NCBI RefSeq assembly: GCF_905171775.1
Contig: NC_053494.1
Span: 125,142,856 to 125,206,855, forward strand
Direction: 5' to 3'
DNA length: 64,000 bases
Origin: Rana temporaria
Lineage: Eukaryota > Chordata > Amphibia > Anura > Ranidae
Shown: positions 12,853 to 24,684 of the stretch, piece after piece
Position numbering within the stretch: the first letter of the stretch is position 1
Layout: each line of letters starts with the position of its first letter
Translations under genes and position numbers: made by a program
The notes under the pieces: generated by a model
What the model saw: only the letters and a program-made list of their open reading frames with translations
Told to the model about the DNA's origin: nothing
The model's database searches: none

Positions 12853-13399
12853 CAGTGGCGGCCCGTCCATAGAGGGCGCCCGGGCGCCGCCCCCCCCCTC
12901 CCCCAGTCAGTAAAAGAAAAAAAATATAAAAAAAAAAAAAAAATGTTTTTTTTTTTTTTTTTAAACATTTTCTTTTAAGAAAAAAAACGAAAAAAAATAT
13001 GGTCCTTATGTGCACTGTGCCCGGCGCCAGTAAAGTGCGGTAGCGCCACGTCTGTGCAATCACAAAATTTGCTGGCGAGGCGCTACATTGGAAGGCAAAA
13101 AATGCCTTTGTGGCGTTCTCCATCGCGCCACAATTTCCGGCGCGATGGACTTTATTATTATGGCCGAGCGGGTGCACGCGCTATTGATCCAAGTCCGACG
13201 TCACTCGAGGTACAGGAAGTGACGTCGGCACACTCTGCAGCTCAGCGCCCGTGTGGTCCCGACTCCCGGGACATTAAGGTATGCCGCAGCATCCCCCTCC
13301 ACCTCTTATCTTTACTCCCCCCTCTGGACTAATTACATTACTGAGTCCCGAAAAAGTAGCTGCCAGTGCCACGATCCCCCTGCCCCCCCCTTCCTCGTT

Positions 13400-13960
13400 A
13401 TTGCCTGTTTGTTTTTCAGTACATTCCTCTCTGCTCCTCTGCTCACTAATCCTATGTGATGCCGAAATAGCGTCCGTCACCCCCCTCACCCCCCCCCCGC
13501 TTATTAACTAAATGTCTTTTACAGTAAAATACATTTAGTTAATAAGCGGGCGGGGGGGGGTGGTTGACGGACGCTATTTCGGCATCACATAGGATTAGTG
13601 AGCAGAGGAGCAGAGAGGAATGTACTGAAAAACAAACAGGCAATAACGAGGAGGAGAAGCAGAGGGGAATGTACATGTTACATGTACATGCTCCTCTGCT
13701 CATTAATCGTATGTGCTGCCGAAATAGCATCCGTCACCCCCCCCCCCCCGACTGTCTTTTACTGTAAAAGACATTTAGTTAATAAGGGGGGGGGGTAGGT
13801 AGGTGACGGATGCTATTTCGGCAGCACATACGATTAATGAGCAGAGGAGCATGTACATGTAACATGTACATTCCCCTCTGCTCTTCTGCTCATTATTCTA
13901 ATGTGCCGCCGAAATAGCGTCTGTCACCCCCTCCCCCACCTACCCCCCCCCCTTATTAAC
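13400..13960. repeat. serial head-to-head inverted repeats
   Basis: The block GAGCAGAGGAGC, CTATTTCGGC and GTCACCCCC, joined to TTAACTAAATGTCTTTTA, appears alternately in each orientation. One symmetry centre is near 13,530 and another near 13,780, and each arm is about 75-100 bp. ACATGTAACATGTACAT words separate the units. The structure would form strong hairpins. Confidence 0.85.
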
Positions 13961-13961
13961 T

Positions 13962-14330
13962 AAATGTCTTTTATTTTAAATGTACATGTCTTCCAAAATT
14001 ATAGCCGTCACTACCATCCCCCCCCCCTTATTAACCAAATGTCATTTATTTTAAATGTACATTTCTGCCAAAATTATAGCCATCACTACCATCCCCCCAA
14101 ACCCCCCCCCCCCCCGCTTATTAACCAAATGTCATTTATTTTAAATGTACATTTCTGCCAAAATAGCGGCCATCTCCACCCACCCCCCCAACCCCCCACG
14201 CTTATTTACCAGATTTTATTTACATTTCTGCCAAAATAGCAGCCTTCAGTCCCCCCCCATGCCCACTTATTTACAAAATTTATTTTACATGTACATTTCT
14301 GCAAAAATACCAACCTTCACCCCCTACACA
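13962..14330. repeat. C-rich direct repeats, about 85 bp units
   Basis: Four or five copies of a unit with TTTATTTTAAATGTACATTT, then CTGCCAAAATAGC or AATTATAGCC, then a C-rich run. These are degenerate one-orientation copies of part of the neighbouring inverted-repeat block. Confidence 0.75.
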
Positions 14331-14386
14331 AAGTCTTTCATTAGGGCCACAATTCACAGAATTATGGGTTCTCTAATGCAGTATGT

Positions 14387-15125
14387 CTACAGTCTCTGAT
14401 AATCTTGTGCAGTATGTCCGCAGTATCTGGTAATCTAATGCAGTATGTCCGCAGTCTCTGGTAATCTAATGCAGTATGTCCGCAGTCTCTGGTAATCTAA
14501 TGCAGTATCTCTGCAGTCTCTGGTAATATTGTGCAGTATCTCTGCAGTCTCTGGTAATCTAGTGCAGTATGTCTGCAGTCTCTGGTAATCTAATGCAGTA
14601 TCTCTGCAGTCTCTGGTAATATTGTGCAGTATCTCTGCAGTCTCTGGTAATCTAGTGCAGTATGTTTGCAGTCTCTGGTAATCTAATGCAGTATGTCCGC
14701 AGTCTCTGGTAATCTTGTGCATTATCTCTGCAGTATCTGGTAATCTTGTGCAGTATATCCGCAGTCTCTGGTAATCTTGTGCAGTATATCCGCAGTCTCT
14801 GGTAATCTTGTGCAGTATATCCGCAGTATCTGGTAATCTTGTGCAGTATGTCCGCAGTCCCTGGTAATCTCCTGCAGTATGTCTGCAGTTTCTGGTAATC
14901 TAATGCAGTATGTCGCAGTCTCTGGTAATCTCCCGCAGTATGTCGCAGTCTCTGGTAATCTCCTGCAGTATGTCCGCAGTCTCTGGTAATCTCCTGCAGT
15001 ATGTCCGCAGTCTCTGGTAATCTAATGCAGTATGTCCGCAGTCTCTGGTAATCTAATGCAGTATGTCCGCAGTCTCTGGTAATCTAATGCAGTATGTCCG
15101 CAGTCTCTGGTAATCTCCTGCCTAT
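14387..15125. repeat. 31-bp minisatellite, about 23 copies
   Basis: The unit is GCAGTATGTCCGCAGTCTCT followed by GGTAATCTAAT, repeated with small substitutions (CTTGT, CTCCT or ATTGT replacing CTAAT). The 95-codon minus-strand frame over 14,435-14,722 is a repeat artefact. Confidence 0.95.
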
Positions 15126-15398
15126 TTAGAGTCCTTCATTACTAACAGTGTAATTTTTTAGTTTGTTTGCGCCGATCTGTAAGGCTGCGCTATATACCAT
15201 GATTTGTGATGCTGGGGCTATATACTCTGTCCTGTGATGCTGAGCTGTATACTCCTGACACTATGAGTGGAATACAGGGGACGGAGTGGGTGGATTCTAT
15301 AAGGGGTGTGGCTTATTAGAAGTGGGAGGGACCAACGTGGAGGGGCGGAGTCTTGCGCCCCCCATCCAAAAACTTCACCAGCCGCCACTGGCTAAATA

Positions 15399-15783
15399 CA
15401 GGGATATTCTTGAGCAAAACCTGTACCACTCTATGTGTGATTTGAGGCTAGTATGGAGGTTCACCTTCCAGCAGGACAATGAGCCCAAACACACTGCTAA
15501 AGCAACACTTGAGTGGTTTAAGGGGAAACATGTAAATGTGTTGGAATGGCCTAGTCAAAGCCCAGACCTCAATCCAATAGAAAATCTGTGGTCAGACTTA
15601 AAGTTTGCTGTTCACAAGAGAAAACCATCCAACTTGAAGGAGCTGGTGCAGTTTTGCAAGGAGGAATGGGCACAAAATACCATTGGTAAGATGTGGCAAG
15701 CTCATAGAGACTTATCCAAAGTGACTTGGAGCTGTGATAGCTGCAAAAAGGTGGCTCTAAAAAGTATTGACTTTAGGGGGTGA
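15399..15783 (+). pseudogene. Tc1-like transposase, C-terminal part
   Basis: Downstream of the hAT insertion the Tc1 frame resumes. It shows FQQDNEPKHTAKAT, containing the second catalytic Asp, and then SPDLNPIENLWSDLK, containing the catalytic Glu of the DD34E triad. It ends at a TGA at 15,781-15,783. It is the continuation of the fragment at 12,150-12,852. The first few codons of the surrounding open frame belong to the hAT element. Confidence 0.9.
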
Positions 15784-15964
15784 ATAGTTATGCACATTGA
15801 CTTTTTCTGTTATTTTGTCCTATTTGTTGTTTGCTTCACAATAAAAAAAAATCTTCAAAGTCATGGGCATGTTCTGTAAATTGAACGATGCAAATCCTCA
15901 AACAATCCATGTTAAATCCAGGTTGTGAGGCAACAAAACACGAAAAATGCAAGGCACTGTATAT

Positions 15965-16115
15965 TTATGCTCCAGTTACAGTGTCCCCGATCACCGCCAC
16001 ATCAGTTATATTGTCCCTAATTGTCGCCACAGCAGTTACATTGTCCCTGATTACTGCCATACCAGTTACAGTACCCCTAATTACCACCACAACAGTTACA
16101 GTGTCCCTGATCACC
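15965..16115. repeat. imperfect tandem repeat, about 35 bp units
   Basis: Four units of CAGTTACAGTGTCCCTGATC-like sequence followed by ACCGCCACA. Confidence 0.75.
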
Positions 16116-17565
16116 GCGTGTAGAACAGCAAGCGGGATCAAGAGGCAGACAGACCGTCAGCCAAGCAGGTCTTCAACAGGAAGGTAGGAGATAGTCTCTG
16201 TGATGTTGACCAAAGCGAAGGCAGAGAACAACTGAACTGGAAAGCTTAATTAGGCAGGACTGACAAGCAGGATCATCAACAGGTGAGTCACTGTGGAGAG
16301 ATATGAGCTGGCAATTAACCAACAGCTGAGCGGCCAGCTCAGAGGAGGAAGGGCTGAGCCCAGCCCTGACACCAACACAAGCAACCATATTAACTTGAAT
16401 GGGTCCCAAACAGTGGGCGTACAGGGGGTATAATTTCTGTCACAGCTAAGCATCAACAGGTATAGCCCCTAAGCATCAATAGGTGTAGATATCACTTCCA
16501 GCTTGCTGTCAACGCTGGTTGCTGGTCCCTTCCTGCTGACATCACTTCCTGGATTTGGCTTCCATGCTGTCTCAGACAGCCTAGCTGTCTTCCCAGTGTG
16601 CAGGAGAGTTGTGGCTTCCATCTGTCGGCCACTTCAAAATATGTTGCCATAGATTTACACCTGCAGATATCACTGAGACTCCTTGGGACTACAAGTACAT
16701 TGGACCACCTGCCATATTACTAATATAATGTGCTTCTACCCATCCACCCTCGTGTAAGTGTTTTTAACCCTTTTGGGGAAATATAAAGTTTTACTTCTGC
16801 ACTTAGAGGCACATTTTTTTCTTTTCATTCTACTTCCAGAGTTTGGTCTCTTCAAGTGCTGCTGAAAGTGCATGAAGACCCTTTTCTATTTCTACATAGA
16901 CAATATCTGCTTGGTTTGTTTCTCAGAGTGCCCTTTTATTAATATTACAGGTGAACCTGTCCACCTATTGCAGGGGCAATAGCAGATATTGTGAGCAGTG
17001 CATGTTTTCAATAAAACAGAGGGTGGCTATTGTTTGATGTATAAAGAGTTAACTGAGCCCAGTGATGATCAGCCTTAGTCTGCTGGTGATTAAAGTGGAA
17101 TGTTAGTCAGAAAATTAAGTCCCGATAGATGACTTCATGCAGACCTCTTTTGCAGGCATAGCTATATAAAACATTAAAAATAAGTGCCTATGCAATTTAA
17201 AATCCAGTAAGGCACAATCTCACCCTGCTCTGCACAGCATCAGTTTTGTCTCTATTCTCAGCACTGTGCTAAAAATCAGTGAGTCACTAGAGGCTGATCT
17301 GCTGACAGTTTTAAGATTTACCGAGAGGGGGAGGAAACAACAGGAATAACACAGACCATGCCAATGAAGGACAGATAAGGGAGGGAGAAAGAAAAAGCAG
17401 GAGAGGTGACATGTCAAACTGCTTCTAGGGAAGCACAAAAGAGTTACACATACCTTATCTTATCTCCAGTATTCTCTCCTTTCTCCCTCTGCATCATCTG
17501 TAGCAACAGCTGTAAACCTGAGCATTGTCAGCTACTTCAGCCTTCCACTCTAGCTGAGCCAAGAC
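16116..17565. other. unannotated spacer
   Basis: No motif-bearing frame was seen. Parts of 16,480-16,830 may be an old retroelement 3' region, but nothing diagnostic was found. Confidence 0.35.
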
Positions 17566-17732
17566 ATTAAATTAAGACTGGAGGGGGCGGAGCTTGGCGA
17601 GGACCGTAATGGCCGCATGAGAGCGGAACTCCGGCAACAGCGGGGATACAGCGCCGCCGCCTAACTACAGCCTGACCAGCGGTGATTGCGACCCACCAAC
17701 CCAGCGTTTACATCCCGCTGACCACCCGCGGG

Positions 17733-18878
17733 ATGACGAACAAGCGGAAAGGCCCCCATCGGCCTCAGAAACTGACTGAGTACTTTGCATGGGAGCAGAG
17801 GCAAGATGGCGCCGAGTCTCCCGGACCATCCGCAGCCAGCACTCCACAGGCCCCTCAATCTAAAAGCAAAGCAGCAAAACGAAACTCACCTTCGGCCAGG
17901 AAACAATCTCCTGTGTCTTCCTCTGCCTCGGGGAGCCCAGAAAAGACGTGGCCTAAGCTGGATGGCACGGATTCTGCTCCAGAGGTTAGTGTGGGCCTAG
18001 ACTCTGGGGATGATACCAGGGAACTCCCTGATTCCCTTGACCGCTTCCCTACTACTAACCAGCCTGTGTTAGACACTACATTTAAGGATATGTTAGTATC
18101 CCTTAGAACCTCGCTCCACGGCGACATGATGTCATGTATACGCAGATTTGGTAAAGATCTACAAAATGTGTCTGCCAGGGTGGACCACGTGGAGACCAAA
18201 ATGGGGGAGTACGCAGACACCATTAACAGCTTGGTTGACGCACATGATGCCAGGGATGAGGAGATGAAAGCGGTTAGGGCCAAAATCGCAGATATTGAGG
18301 ACCGTGCATGGAGGAATAACCTCAAAATAAGGGGGGTCCCTGAGACAGTTCAGCAGTCGGATCTGCAAGGACATGTTACCCACATAATCACCTCAATCCT
18401 GCCTGATGTGTCAGCACTGGATGTTACTATAGACAGGATCCATAGGCTGCCCAAGCCTTCCCATCTACCTGATAATGTGCCCCGGGACGTTATCTTACGC
18501 CTCCACTTCTACCATATTAAAGATTGCTTTATGAGAGCAGCTCTCAACAAGGATCTTGTCCCTGAACAACATAAAGATCTGCAGTTCTTTGCAGACTTAT
18601 CCCAGTATACACTGCAGAAGAGGCACAATCTGAACACCATCTCCAAGGCCTTGCGAAACCACAATATCGCCTACAAGTGGGGGTTCCCAACTAAACTTAT
18701 CATTACTAACAAGGGAAAAGACTTCACTGTTGACTCCCTTTCCAAAGGGTTGGATCTGCTCAAATCCTGGCTTATCATCCCTGGGGAGGACCCACAAGGC
18801 GCAAACAAAGGGGATCCATCAGATATCAAGGATGACTGGCAACTAGTTAATACGAAAAACGCCCGCTTGCACCGCTAA
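17733..18878 (+). CDS. L1-type ORF1 protein (RNA-binding chaperone)
   Basis: This is an uninterrupted frame of 381 codons from the ATG at 17,733. An upstream in-frame ATG at 17,682 would add 17 residues, but MTNKRKG with a basic start looks more like L1 ORF1. The N-terminal ~110 residues are low-complexity, rich in Ser, Pro and Lys. A coiled-coil-like helical stretch follows (around SARVDHVETKMGEYADTINS). Then comes the RRM-like Transposase_22 domain, with the characteristic AWRNNLKIRGVPE and later DRIHRLPKP and PRDVILRLHFY. In L1 elements this protein trimerises, coats the LINE RNA and helps reverse transcription. The frame is intact although ORF2 is not, suggesting relatively recent insertion. 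Confidence 0.92.
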   Translation: MTNKRKGPHRPQKLTEYFAWEQRQDGAESPGPSAASTPQAPQSKSKAAKRNSPSARKQSPVSSSASGSPEKTWPKLDGTDSAPEVSVGLDSGDDTRELPDSLDRFPTTNQPVLDTTFKDMLVSLRTSLHGDMMSCIRRFGKDLQNVSARVDHVETKMGEYADTINSLVDAHDARDEEMKAVRAKIADIEDRAWRNNLKIRGVPETVQQSDLQGHVTHIITSILPDVSALDVTIDRIHRLPKPSHLPDNVPRDVILRLHFYHIKDCFMRAALNKDLVPEQHKDLQFFADLSQYTLQKRHNLNTISKALRNHNIAYKWGFPTKLIITNKGKDFTVDSLSKGLDLLKSWLIIPGEDPQGANKGDPSDIKDDWQLVNTKNARLHR

Positions 18879-19289
18879 CATGCCCGCTGAGCTATACAGT
18901 TAACCTATTTTACTTACAGCTGTAATCCCCGTTGAGGAGTACGTTTACAAAGCTAGACTTTTTCCCCTGTTCTGAGCTAGCGTTTGTGCACGCTACACCC
19001 AGGTCGCCATGGCCTACCTGACCCCTTTGCAGCTTTCCTTATTTGTTTTATTTCAACCTTTTTTTTCTTTTCTCTTTGTTTGGAGCCTTTCTTTTACAGT
19101 TGGAGACACCACACTTCTTCCAGTCGTCAGAGATCTATCAACCATACTAGGGACTTGCCACTTAATGGATGAACTTCTTCACCATATGCAAACACCGGAA
19201 ACTGTAAGTGATGTACCCATTCTTTCTTCTGCACTGACTTTTGTCTACGACCCACCATGCCTGTTACATTCCTGACAATGGAAAAACAA

Positions 19290-19930
19290 GCTGCGCAACT
19301 AATGTGAACACTCTAGTATCTTTGACACAGTGATATGGTACAAATTAAATTCACATGGAACAAATGATTTGCCCCATAGGTGAGATGAAATGTCCAAATG
19401 ATTGCAAAATAATAAATAAATAAACCAAAAGTGAAAAATAAGTCTCTTATGCAAAACACAAAAAAATTGCATCTGATGATAATTGATAGTAGTGAAAAAT
19501 CATTCTCCTTCAAGCAAATGGTGACATCAATGCAAGAAAACCTCAGAATAGTGCACGGATAGACAAGACACCTCCACCTTTCAATCACACTGCCCCTTAC
19601 CATAGGGGAAGATCCCAACTAGAGACCTTCTGACGGCAGATGGCTTACTCCCCAGCCAAGGGCTTGTGTGGCAGGATATCCGAGAGCCAAAATTTCTCCC
19701 ACTGTGGACCGATGATCATTGTAGTTTAAAACCAATATGGAGAAGGAAAAGAGCTGACATAGTGTGAACCCATATAGCAATTTATTGTAAAAAATTAAAA
19801 TCACACTTACAGAAATGTAGATAAAAATTTGCTTGTGAATATATATAGCCGGCCGGCTAGCACAACCCGTTCACTCCGGGACACAGTATGCGGTTATAGA
19901 CGTCAGCACGCCGCTACCCTACGCTGATTT
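19290..19930. other. foreign segment replacing L1 ORF2 endonuclease region
   Basis: Between the end of the ORF1-ORF2 spacer and the resumed ORF2 there are about 640 bp with no similarity to the expected apurinic endonuclease-like domain. The segment is AT-rich in the middle, with a GC-rich right end (GCCGGCCGGC near 19,850). It could be an insertion that replaced the endonuclease, or part of another retroelement. Its identity was not recognised. Confidence 0.5.
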
Positions 19931-19931
19931 G

Positions 19932-22870
19932 TCTTAGAAGATTTTGTGCCCCAGGACGAAGTCTTCTAAGATTGACCCCAGCACCCATTTTCTGATAAAA
20001 ATGGGTGCTGGGGTCAGGAAAAGGAGGAGACAGCGAATACAAGACTTGTTAACCAAAGTTCACTCCCTAGAAGTCCAAAACAAAAAAGATATCTCTCCGA
20101 CATTATCTGCTCAGCTATCGCAACTCAGATATGACTTGCGACTAGTGCTACTCGACAATTTTGATTTAGCAGCTATACGCCTTAAGATGTCATATTACGT
20201 TAGTGGCAACAAAGCCGGGAAGCTGTTGGCCAATCGCCTCAGGGGGATTAGATATAAAACCAAAATACCTTACATTTTACACCCTACCACTGGAGAAAAG
20301 CTATATCACCCACAGGCTATAGCGGATGCGTTTAGTTGCTATTTTAACTCCCTTTATAATTTGAGGGAGGATCGTGCCACGATTCAGCCCACCGAGTCCA
20401 TGATATCAAATTTTCTGGATCAGGTCAGCCTCCCCCGAGTCACATCGACCCAGTTGGATGAACTCAATTCACCCTTTACGGTCCCGGAGATTATTAAAGC
20501 TATTGATTCCCATCCTATCAACAAATCTCCGGGACCTGATGGGTTCACCGGGGAGTACTTTAAGTAATTTAAATCTGAACTAGCTCCCTACCTATCTGAT
20601 GTGTACAACACTGCTGTCTCCTCCTCTTCCTTTCCTGCTGAGATTTTACGTGCTCTTATTGTGGCGCTTCCGAAGCCAGGGAAGGACCCAACTACACCAC
20701 AGAACTTCAGACCAATTTGAACAACGATCTGAAATTCTATGCCAGACTCATCGCAAATAGGTTGGTTGATCTGTTACCATCCCTGATCCATATGGATCAA
20801 TCGGGGTTCTTGAAGGGCAGGCAGACGGCAGACGCAACGAGACGTCTGATTAATATCATCCGTGCAGCAAATGTGACCAAAACGCCTTCTCTGCTCCTTG
20901 CTTTGGACGCAGAGAAGGCGTTTGATAGAATACACTGGGAATACCTGGCGAAAGTCCTTACCTAATTTGGCTTTGCGGGCGAGATTCACATCTTGCGATA
21001 ATGGTGCTTTACACAAACCCCTCAGCCCAAGTGTATATATCAGGCATGTTATCTTCTCCCTTCAATATCACTAATGGGACACGCCAGGGGTGCCAATTGC
21101 CCCCGCTTATATTCAACTTACTTATGGAGCCTTTGGCCTCGTACATTCGCTCACACCCCCGGATAAGGGGTTCAGAAGTAGGGACTCATTGCACACTATA
21201 AGCCTCTTCGCGGACGATATCATCCTGATGCTTACAGATGTGGAATCCTCTCTAACCTCAGCTCAAGAGGTGCTAAATCTATTCTCTTCAGTGTCCTACT
21301 ATAAGGTCAATGACACCAAGTCCTACATCCTGGGAATGAGTATTCCCCCAGGGCTCCAGCAATCCTTTAGTATGAAATTCCCATACGTTTGGAGGGACAC
21401 AGGAATCTCATATTTAGGTATAACTCTCACTCCCAAGTCCTCTGAGCTAGCTAAAGAAAATTACTACCCCCTACTACAGACACTTCCCTCTAAATTAAAT
21501 AACCTGGCGAGATTTGAACTTTCCTGGTCGGTCGCCTAGCGGCCTTCAAGATGCAGATCCTTCCCCAACTCATTTACATCTTTAGGACCCTGCCTATCCC
21601 AGTCCCCACCTCCTTCTTCTCTTCCTTGCAATCCTTGATTAATAAGTTCTTATGGGGAGGCAAGCGGGCTCGCTGTGCATTTAGTAAGATTGTTAAACAT
21701 AGATCAGCAGGGGGGATAGGTCATACGCACATTAAAGATTATCATTCGGCTTCTATCCTTGTCCAGCTGAAAGGTTGGTTTCCCTCCTCAGCACCTAGTC
21801 TTTGGTCCATACTGGAAAGTCATCAGGTTCCAGGGGAAAATCTTCATAACTACCTATTATCTAGTGTCTTCCTACCCCGTCCATCTCCCATAATGAGCCC
21901 AATGATCCAAGGATCTATCGCTGCTTGGAGGTCACTTGTATTGCATCCATTCCCTGAACAAAAATCTTCACCTCTGAAGCTCCCCCTCTCAGCTTTGTCA
22001 CTGTTCATCCCTAATATATCTCTCACCAAATGGGAACGGAAGGGTGAATTGACTGTAGCAGACCTGTATGTAGGACCTGCTCTTAAGACCTTTAGAACCC
22101 TTCAACTAGAATTATCTATTCCCACGGCTGACCACTACAAGTACTTGCAAATTTGCCACTTCCTGAAAAAATTCAAAGAGACTTCCATTTCTCTCCCGTG
22201 GCAAATCTCCCAGTTTTACCTATCCAAATCGCACAAAGTGAGGGGCATTTCGTTATTCTACTCTCTCTTACAAAACAAATGTGTGTTTCAGAAGTCTCTC
22301 CCTATGAGAGCATGGGAAAGGGATTTCAATAAAGTATATTTGGAGGAACAGTGGCAAACGGCTCTTAGGGTCACGTACTCATCCACTAGGAGTGCCAACC
22401 TGTGGGAATTGTTTCAAAAGTTCCTACTACGTTGGTATCTTACACCTTACCGTATATCAAGGTTTGCCCCTGGGGGGTCCCCCCTTTGCTGGAGGTTGTG
22501 CAGGAATACTGGCACACTGTACCATTTGTTATGGGCATGCCCCAAAATCACCCAATACTGGAACCTAGTATTCCAGATGATACATCAAGTGTTAGGTCTC
22601 ACCCTGAACCTAGAACCGGGGATGGCATTGCTTTCCCTGGAGATGGACTCGGTGCCACACCATCTAAGATCCTTGTTGTCCCATGTACTAGTGGAGGCTA
22701 GACTGACTTTGGTTCGGCACTGGAGGGACCCGTCGCCTCCGGGCATGGCCGAAAAAATACAAATAATTCATACACATGGTACTTATGAACAAATATTTGA
22801 CTCTGGCATGGGAGGTGGATCTGGTACAGGCAAACATTGGGAACCTTGGAATAGCTGGTATCACTCTTAA
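19932..22870 (+). pseudogene. L1-type ORF2 reverse transcriptase, broken
   Basis: The frame runs from a pre-RT helical region through the RT palm to the C-terminus, but in several pieces. SPGPDGFTGEYF (20,530-20,565) is the fingers/palm motif and ends at a TAA. NDLKFYARLIANRL follows after a small deletion, then LLALDAEKAFDRIHWEY and a further stop at 20,963. FADD at 21,207-21,218 is the catalytic Asp pair. A C-terminal Cys-His knuckle, CWRLCRNTGTLYHLLWACP, lies near 22,485-22,545. The last open stretch, 21,551-22,870, is 439 codons. The endonuclease domain is absent, so it cannot support retrotransposition alone. Confidence 0.92.
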
Positions 22871-22954
22871 GCACCTACACGAATCCTCCATTGTAATGTG
22901 TCTTCACTGGTAGTTTCTGACTGTACTATATGCTCTCCTGGTCGTGTTATGGCT

Positions 22955-23055
22955 TCATCTTCTCCTCTTTCCTTTTCTCTTCTTTCCCTTTTCTTCCTTT
23001 TCTTCTCTGTTCTCTTCTTCTCTTCTTCTTTCTTCTTTCTCCTCTTCTTTTCGTC
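22955..23055. repeat. polypyrimidine tract in the LINE 3' UTR
   Basis: A run of C and T words such as TCTTCTCCTCTTTCC that belongs to the LINE 3' UTR. Minus-strand Lys/Glu-rich frames here are artefacts. Confidence 0.85.
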
Positions 23056-23353
23056 CAATAGACACTTATTAGTTCTTTTGGTTGTTGTTGTTCAATGCTA
23101 CACGACATTCGTTTGAGATGTGCCTTATCTATCACCTGCGCAGCAATGATTGGGTATCCGGGGTATGCATATTCTTATTTTATATTATTTTTGATGGACT
23201 TTAACCCTGTTAGTTTGTACTTGAGTTATGTTCACCGCATTGTGATACCGGATGCCCACCACACTGCGATGTGGAGCATTCAAATGTTTACACTATGTCC
23301 GTGTTACCTGTTAAAACCTTAATAAAAACTATTGAAATTAAATTAAGACTGGA

Positions 23354-24167
23354 AATGCAAAAAATCAAATTTCAGAAAGTGACATATAGTTTTTGAGACC
23401 ATGAAGAGGGGGAGAGATCATAAGGGAGTGACTGCTGTGGCCTTCAATAAAATGGCAGCCTCCAACAAGAAGAAGCAGGAGCAATGCTGGAGGCACACAC
23501 TAATTGTGGTAGCAAAATTATGAAAGTGGAATGCAGTGGAGTTCCTTACTAACTTGCTGACAGCCAGCAGTAAATATATGTTATTACTTTGACGTTAAAT
23601 ACAGGGGTTATGGCAGCAGATAGCTGCCATAACCCTGGTATCCTTATTTACTGTGGGCAATTCTTTACAAGATAAAAGTAGTCCTGCATGTGCATTTGTC
23701 ACGGGATCACTTTTATAGGTGGTGTGAGAGGTACCCCCAAACTGGCAGTAAACCCAGAAGCCACCAGATGTGTCAGTTTACTGGGCAGGGAGTCAAGTGA
23801 GGACAAGATAGCAACTCGGCTCTATGCCCTTGGAGGATCAAATCGACCTCCCACGTCACCTCTGGTTCTCGGGCATAAATACATGATTTATTTTTAAAGT
23901 CATAATGTCAAAAAAATAAAAAATTCCCTCTTAGTTACCAGTTAGTGGTAACTCAGAGGATGTGCTTAGCACAGAATCCTTTGTTTTGATCTCTCGCTGA
24001 TTCTTCCAACCTTAACAAATTCCAAATTTCTTTTCCAGCTGGTCTTGCCTCCTACTGATTTTTCCCACGTACACTTTCCTCATTGGCACAGCCATTGCTG
24101 CCCATGGGAGTTTTTTTTTCGGATGAGAGATATGGCTATTAGGTAGGTGGGAATCATTTCAATGTTT
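23354..24167. other. unannotated spacer
   Basis: No supported gene or complete element was seen. Confidence 0.4.
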
Positions 24168-24454
24168 GTCCTCATTGGGGATGAGCTTCGTATTCGACTC
24201 GAACATCGTATGTTCGATCATTCATCGAATTACGGCCCATAATTCACTGCGGCATCGCAGTGCATTGCTGGCTAAGGATTTGCCAAGCATGCACTATGAT
24301 CCGCATGCTTGGCCAATCACAGCTTGCAAAAAACGGAGAGCCATAATTGGCCAAAGCCAGGGTGGCTTTGGCCAGTTATGGCTATGGGGGTTTAGTACAC
24401 GCCCCACACTATAAAAGGCCGCCTGCAGGTCGGCCTTGTGTAGTGTGTTGTGGT

Positions 24455-24545
24455 GGTTAAGAGAGAGAAGACAGACAGACAGACAGACAGAGAGAGAGAG
24501 AGTCATTTTAGTAGGTAGATAGAGCAGGCAGGCAGGCAGGCTAGT
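24455..24545. repeat. simple repeats (GACA, GA, GGCA)
   Basis: Runs of GACAGACAGACA, GAGAGAGAGA and GCAGGCAGGCAG lie next to each other inside the hAT-like element. Confidence 0.9.
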
Positions 24546-24684
24546 CAGTTAAAGTTACAGTGTAGAGGATATATATGCATCCCAGGTGTTGTATATATAT
24601 ATATATATATTTATACACTGTAAAGTTTAGCTAGATCCGCTCTTCCTAATTTACTGACAGGAAGGCAGGTGATTATGCTAGGTG

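Larger units (their letters stand above)
12853..15390. mobile_element. non-autonomous hAT element with exact 8-bp TSD
   Basis: GCTAAATA occurs just before (12,845-12,852) and just after (15,391-15,398) the element, an exact 8-bp target-site duplication. The termini CAGTGGCGGC and GCCGCCACTG are inverted repeats. The 2538-bp interior has no transposase. It holds a poly(A)/poly(T) stretch at about 12,915-12,990, a set of head-to-head inverted repeats (13,400-13,960), C-rich direct repeats (13,960-14,330) and a 31-bp minisatellite (14,387-15,125). Confidence 0.92.
11817..15959 (+). mobile_element. Tc1-like transposon interrupted by a hAT element
   Basis: The left terminus CAGTGCCTTGCAAAAGTATT is matched by an inverted GCAAGGCACTG ending at 15,959, with TA on both outer sides, as for Tc1/mariner. 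Without the 2.5 kb hAT-type insertion and its duplicated 8 bp, the element would be about 1.6 kb, the usual Tc1 size. It carries a broken transposase in two parts. Confidence 0.9.
17583..23336 (+). mobile_element. L1-type LINE with 17-bp TSD
   Basis: ATTAAATTAAGACTGGA occurs at 17,566-17,582 and again at 23,337-23,353, an exact 17-bp duplication that defines the insertion. Inside are a short 5' leader starting with a GGGGGCGGAGC-like stretch, ORF1, a damaged ORF2 with reverse transcriptase motifs, a pyrimidine-rich 3' UTR and an A-rich 3' end with AATAAA. At 5.75 kb it is close to full length, but the ORF2 endonuclease region appears to have been lost or replaced around 19,290-19,930. Confidence 0.93.

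Noticed and set aside
14435..14722. 95-codon minus-strand frame with a repeated DCRDTALDYQRLQTY peptide
   Set aside because: A translation of the 31-bp minisatellite, with no other support.
14387..15125. Possible CRISPR-like array
   Set aside because: Units are contiguous 31-bp tandem repeats without unique spacers, and the context is a eukaryotic transposon.
22867..23135. Lys/Glu-rich minus-strand frames
   Set aside because: Translation of the polypyrimidine tract in the LINE 3' UTR.
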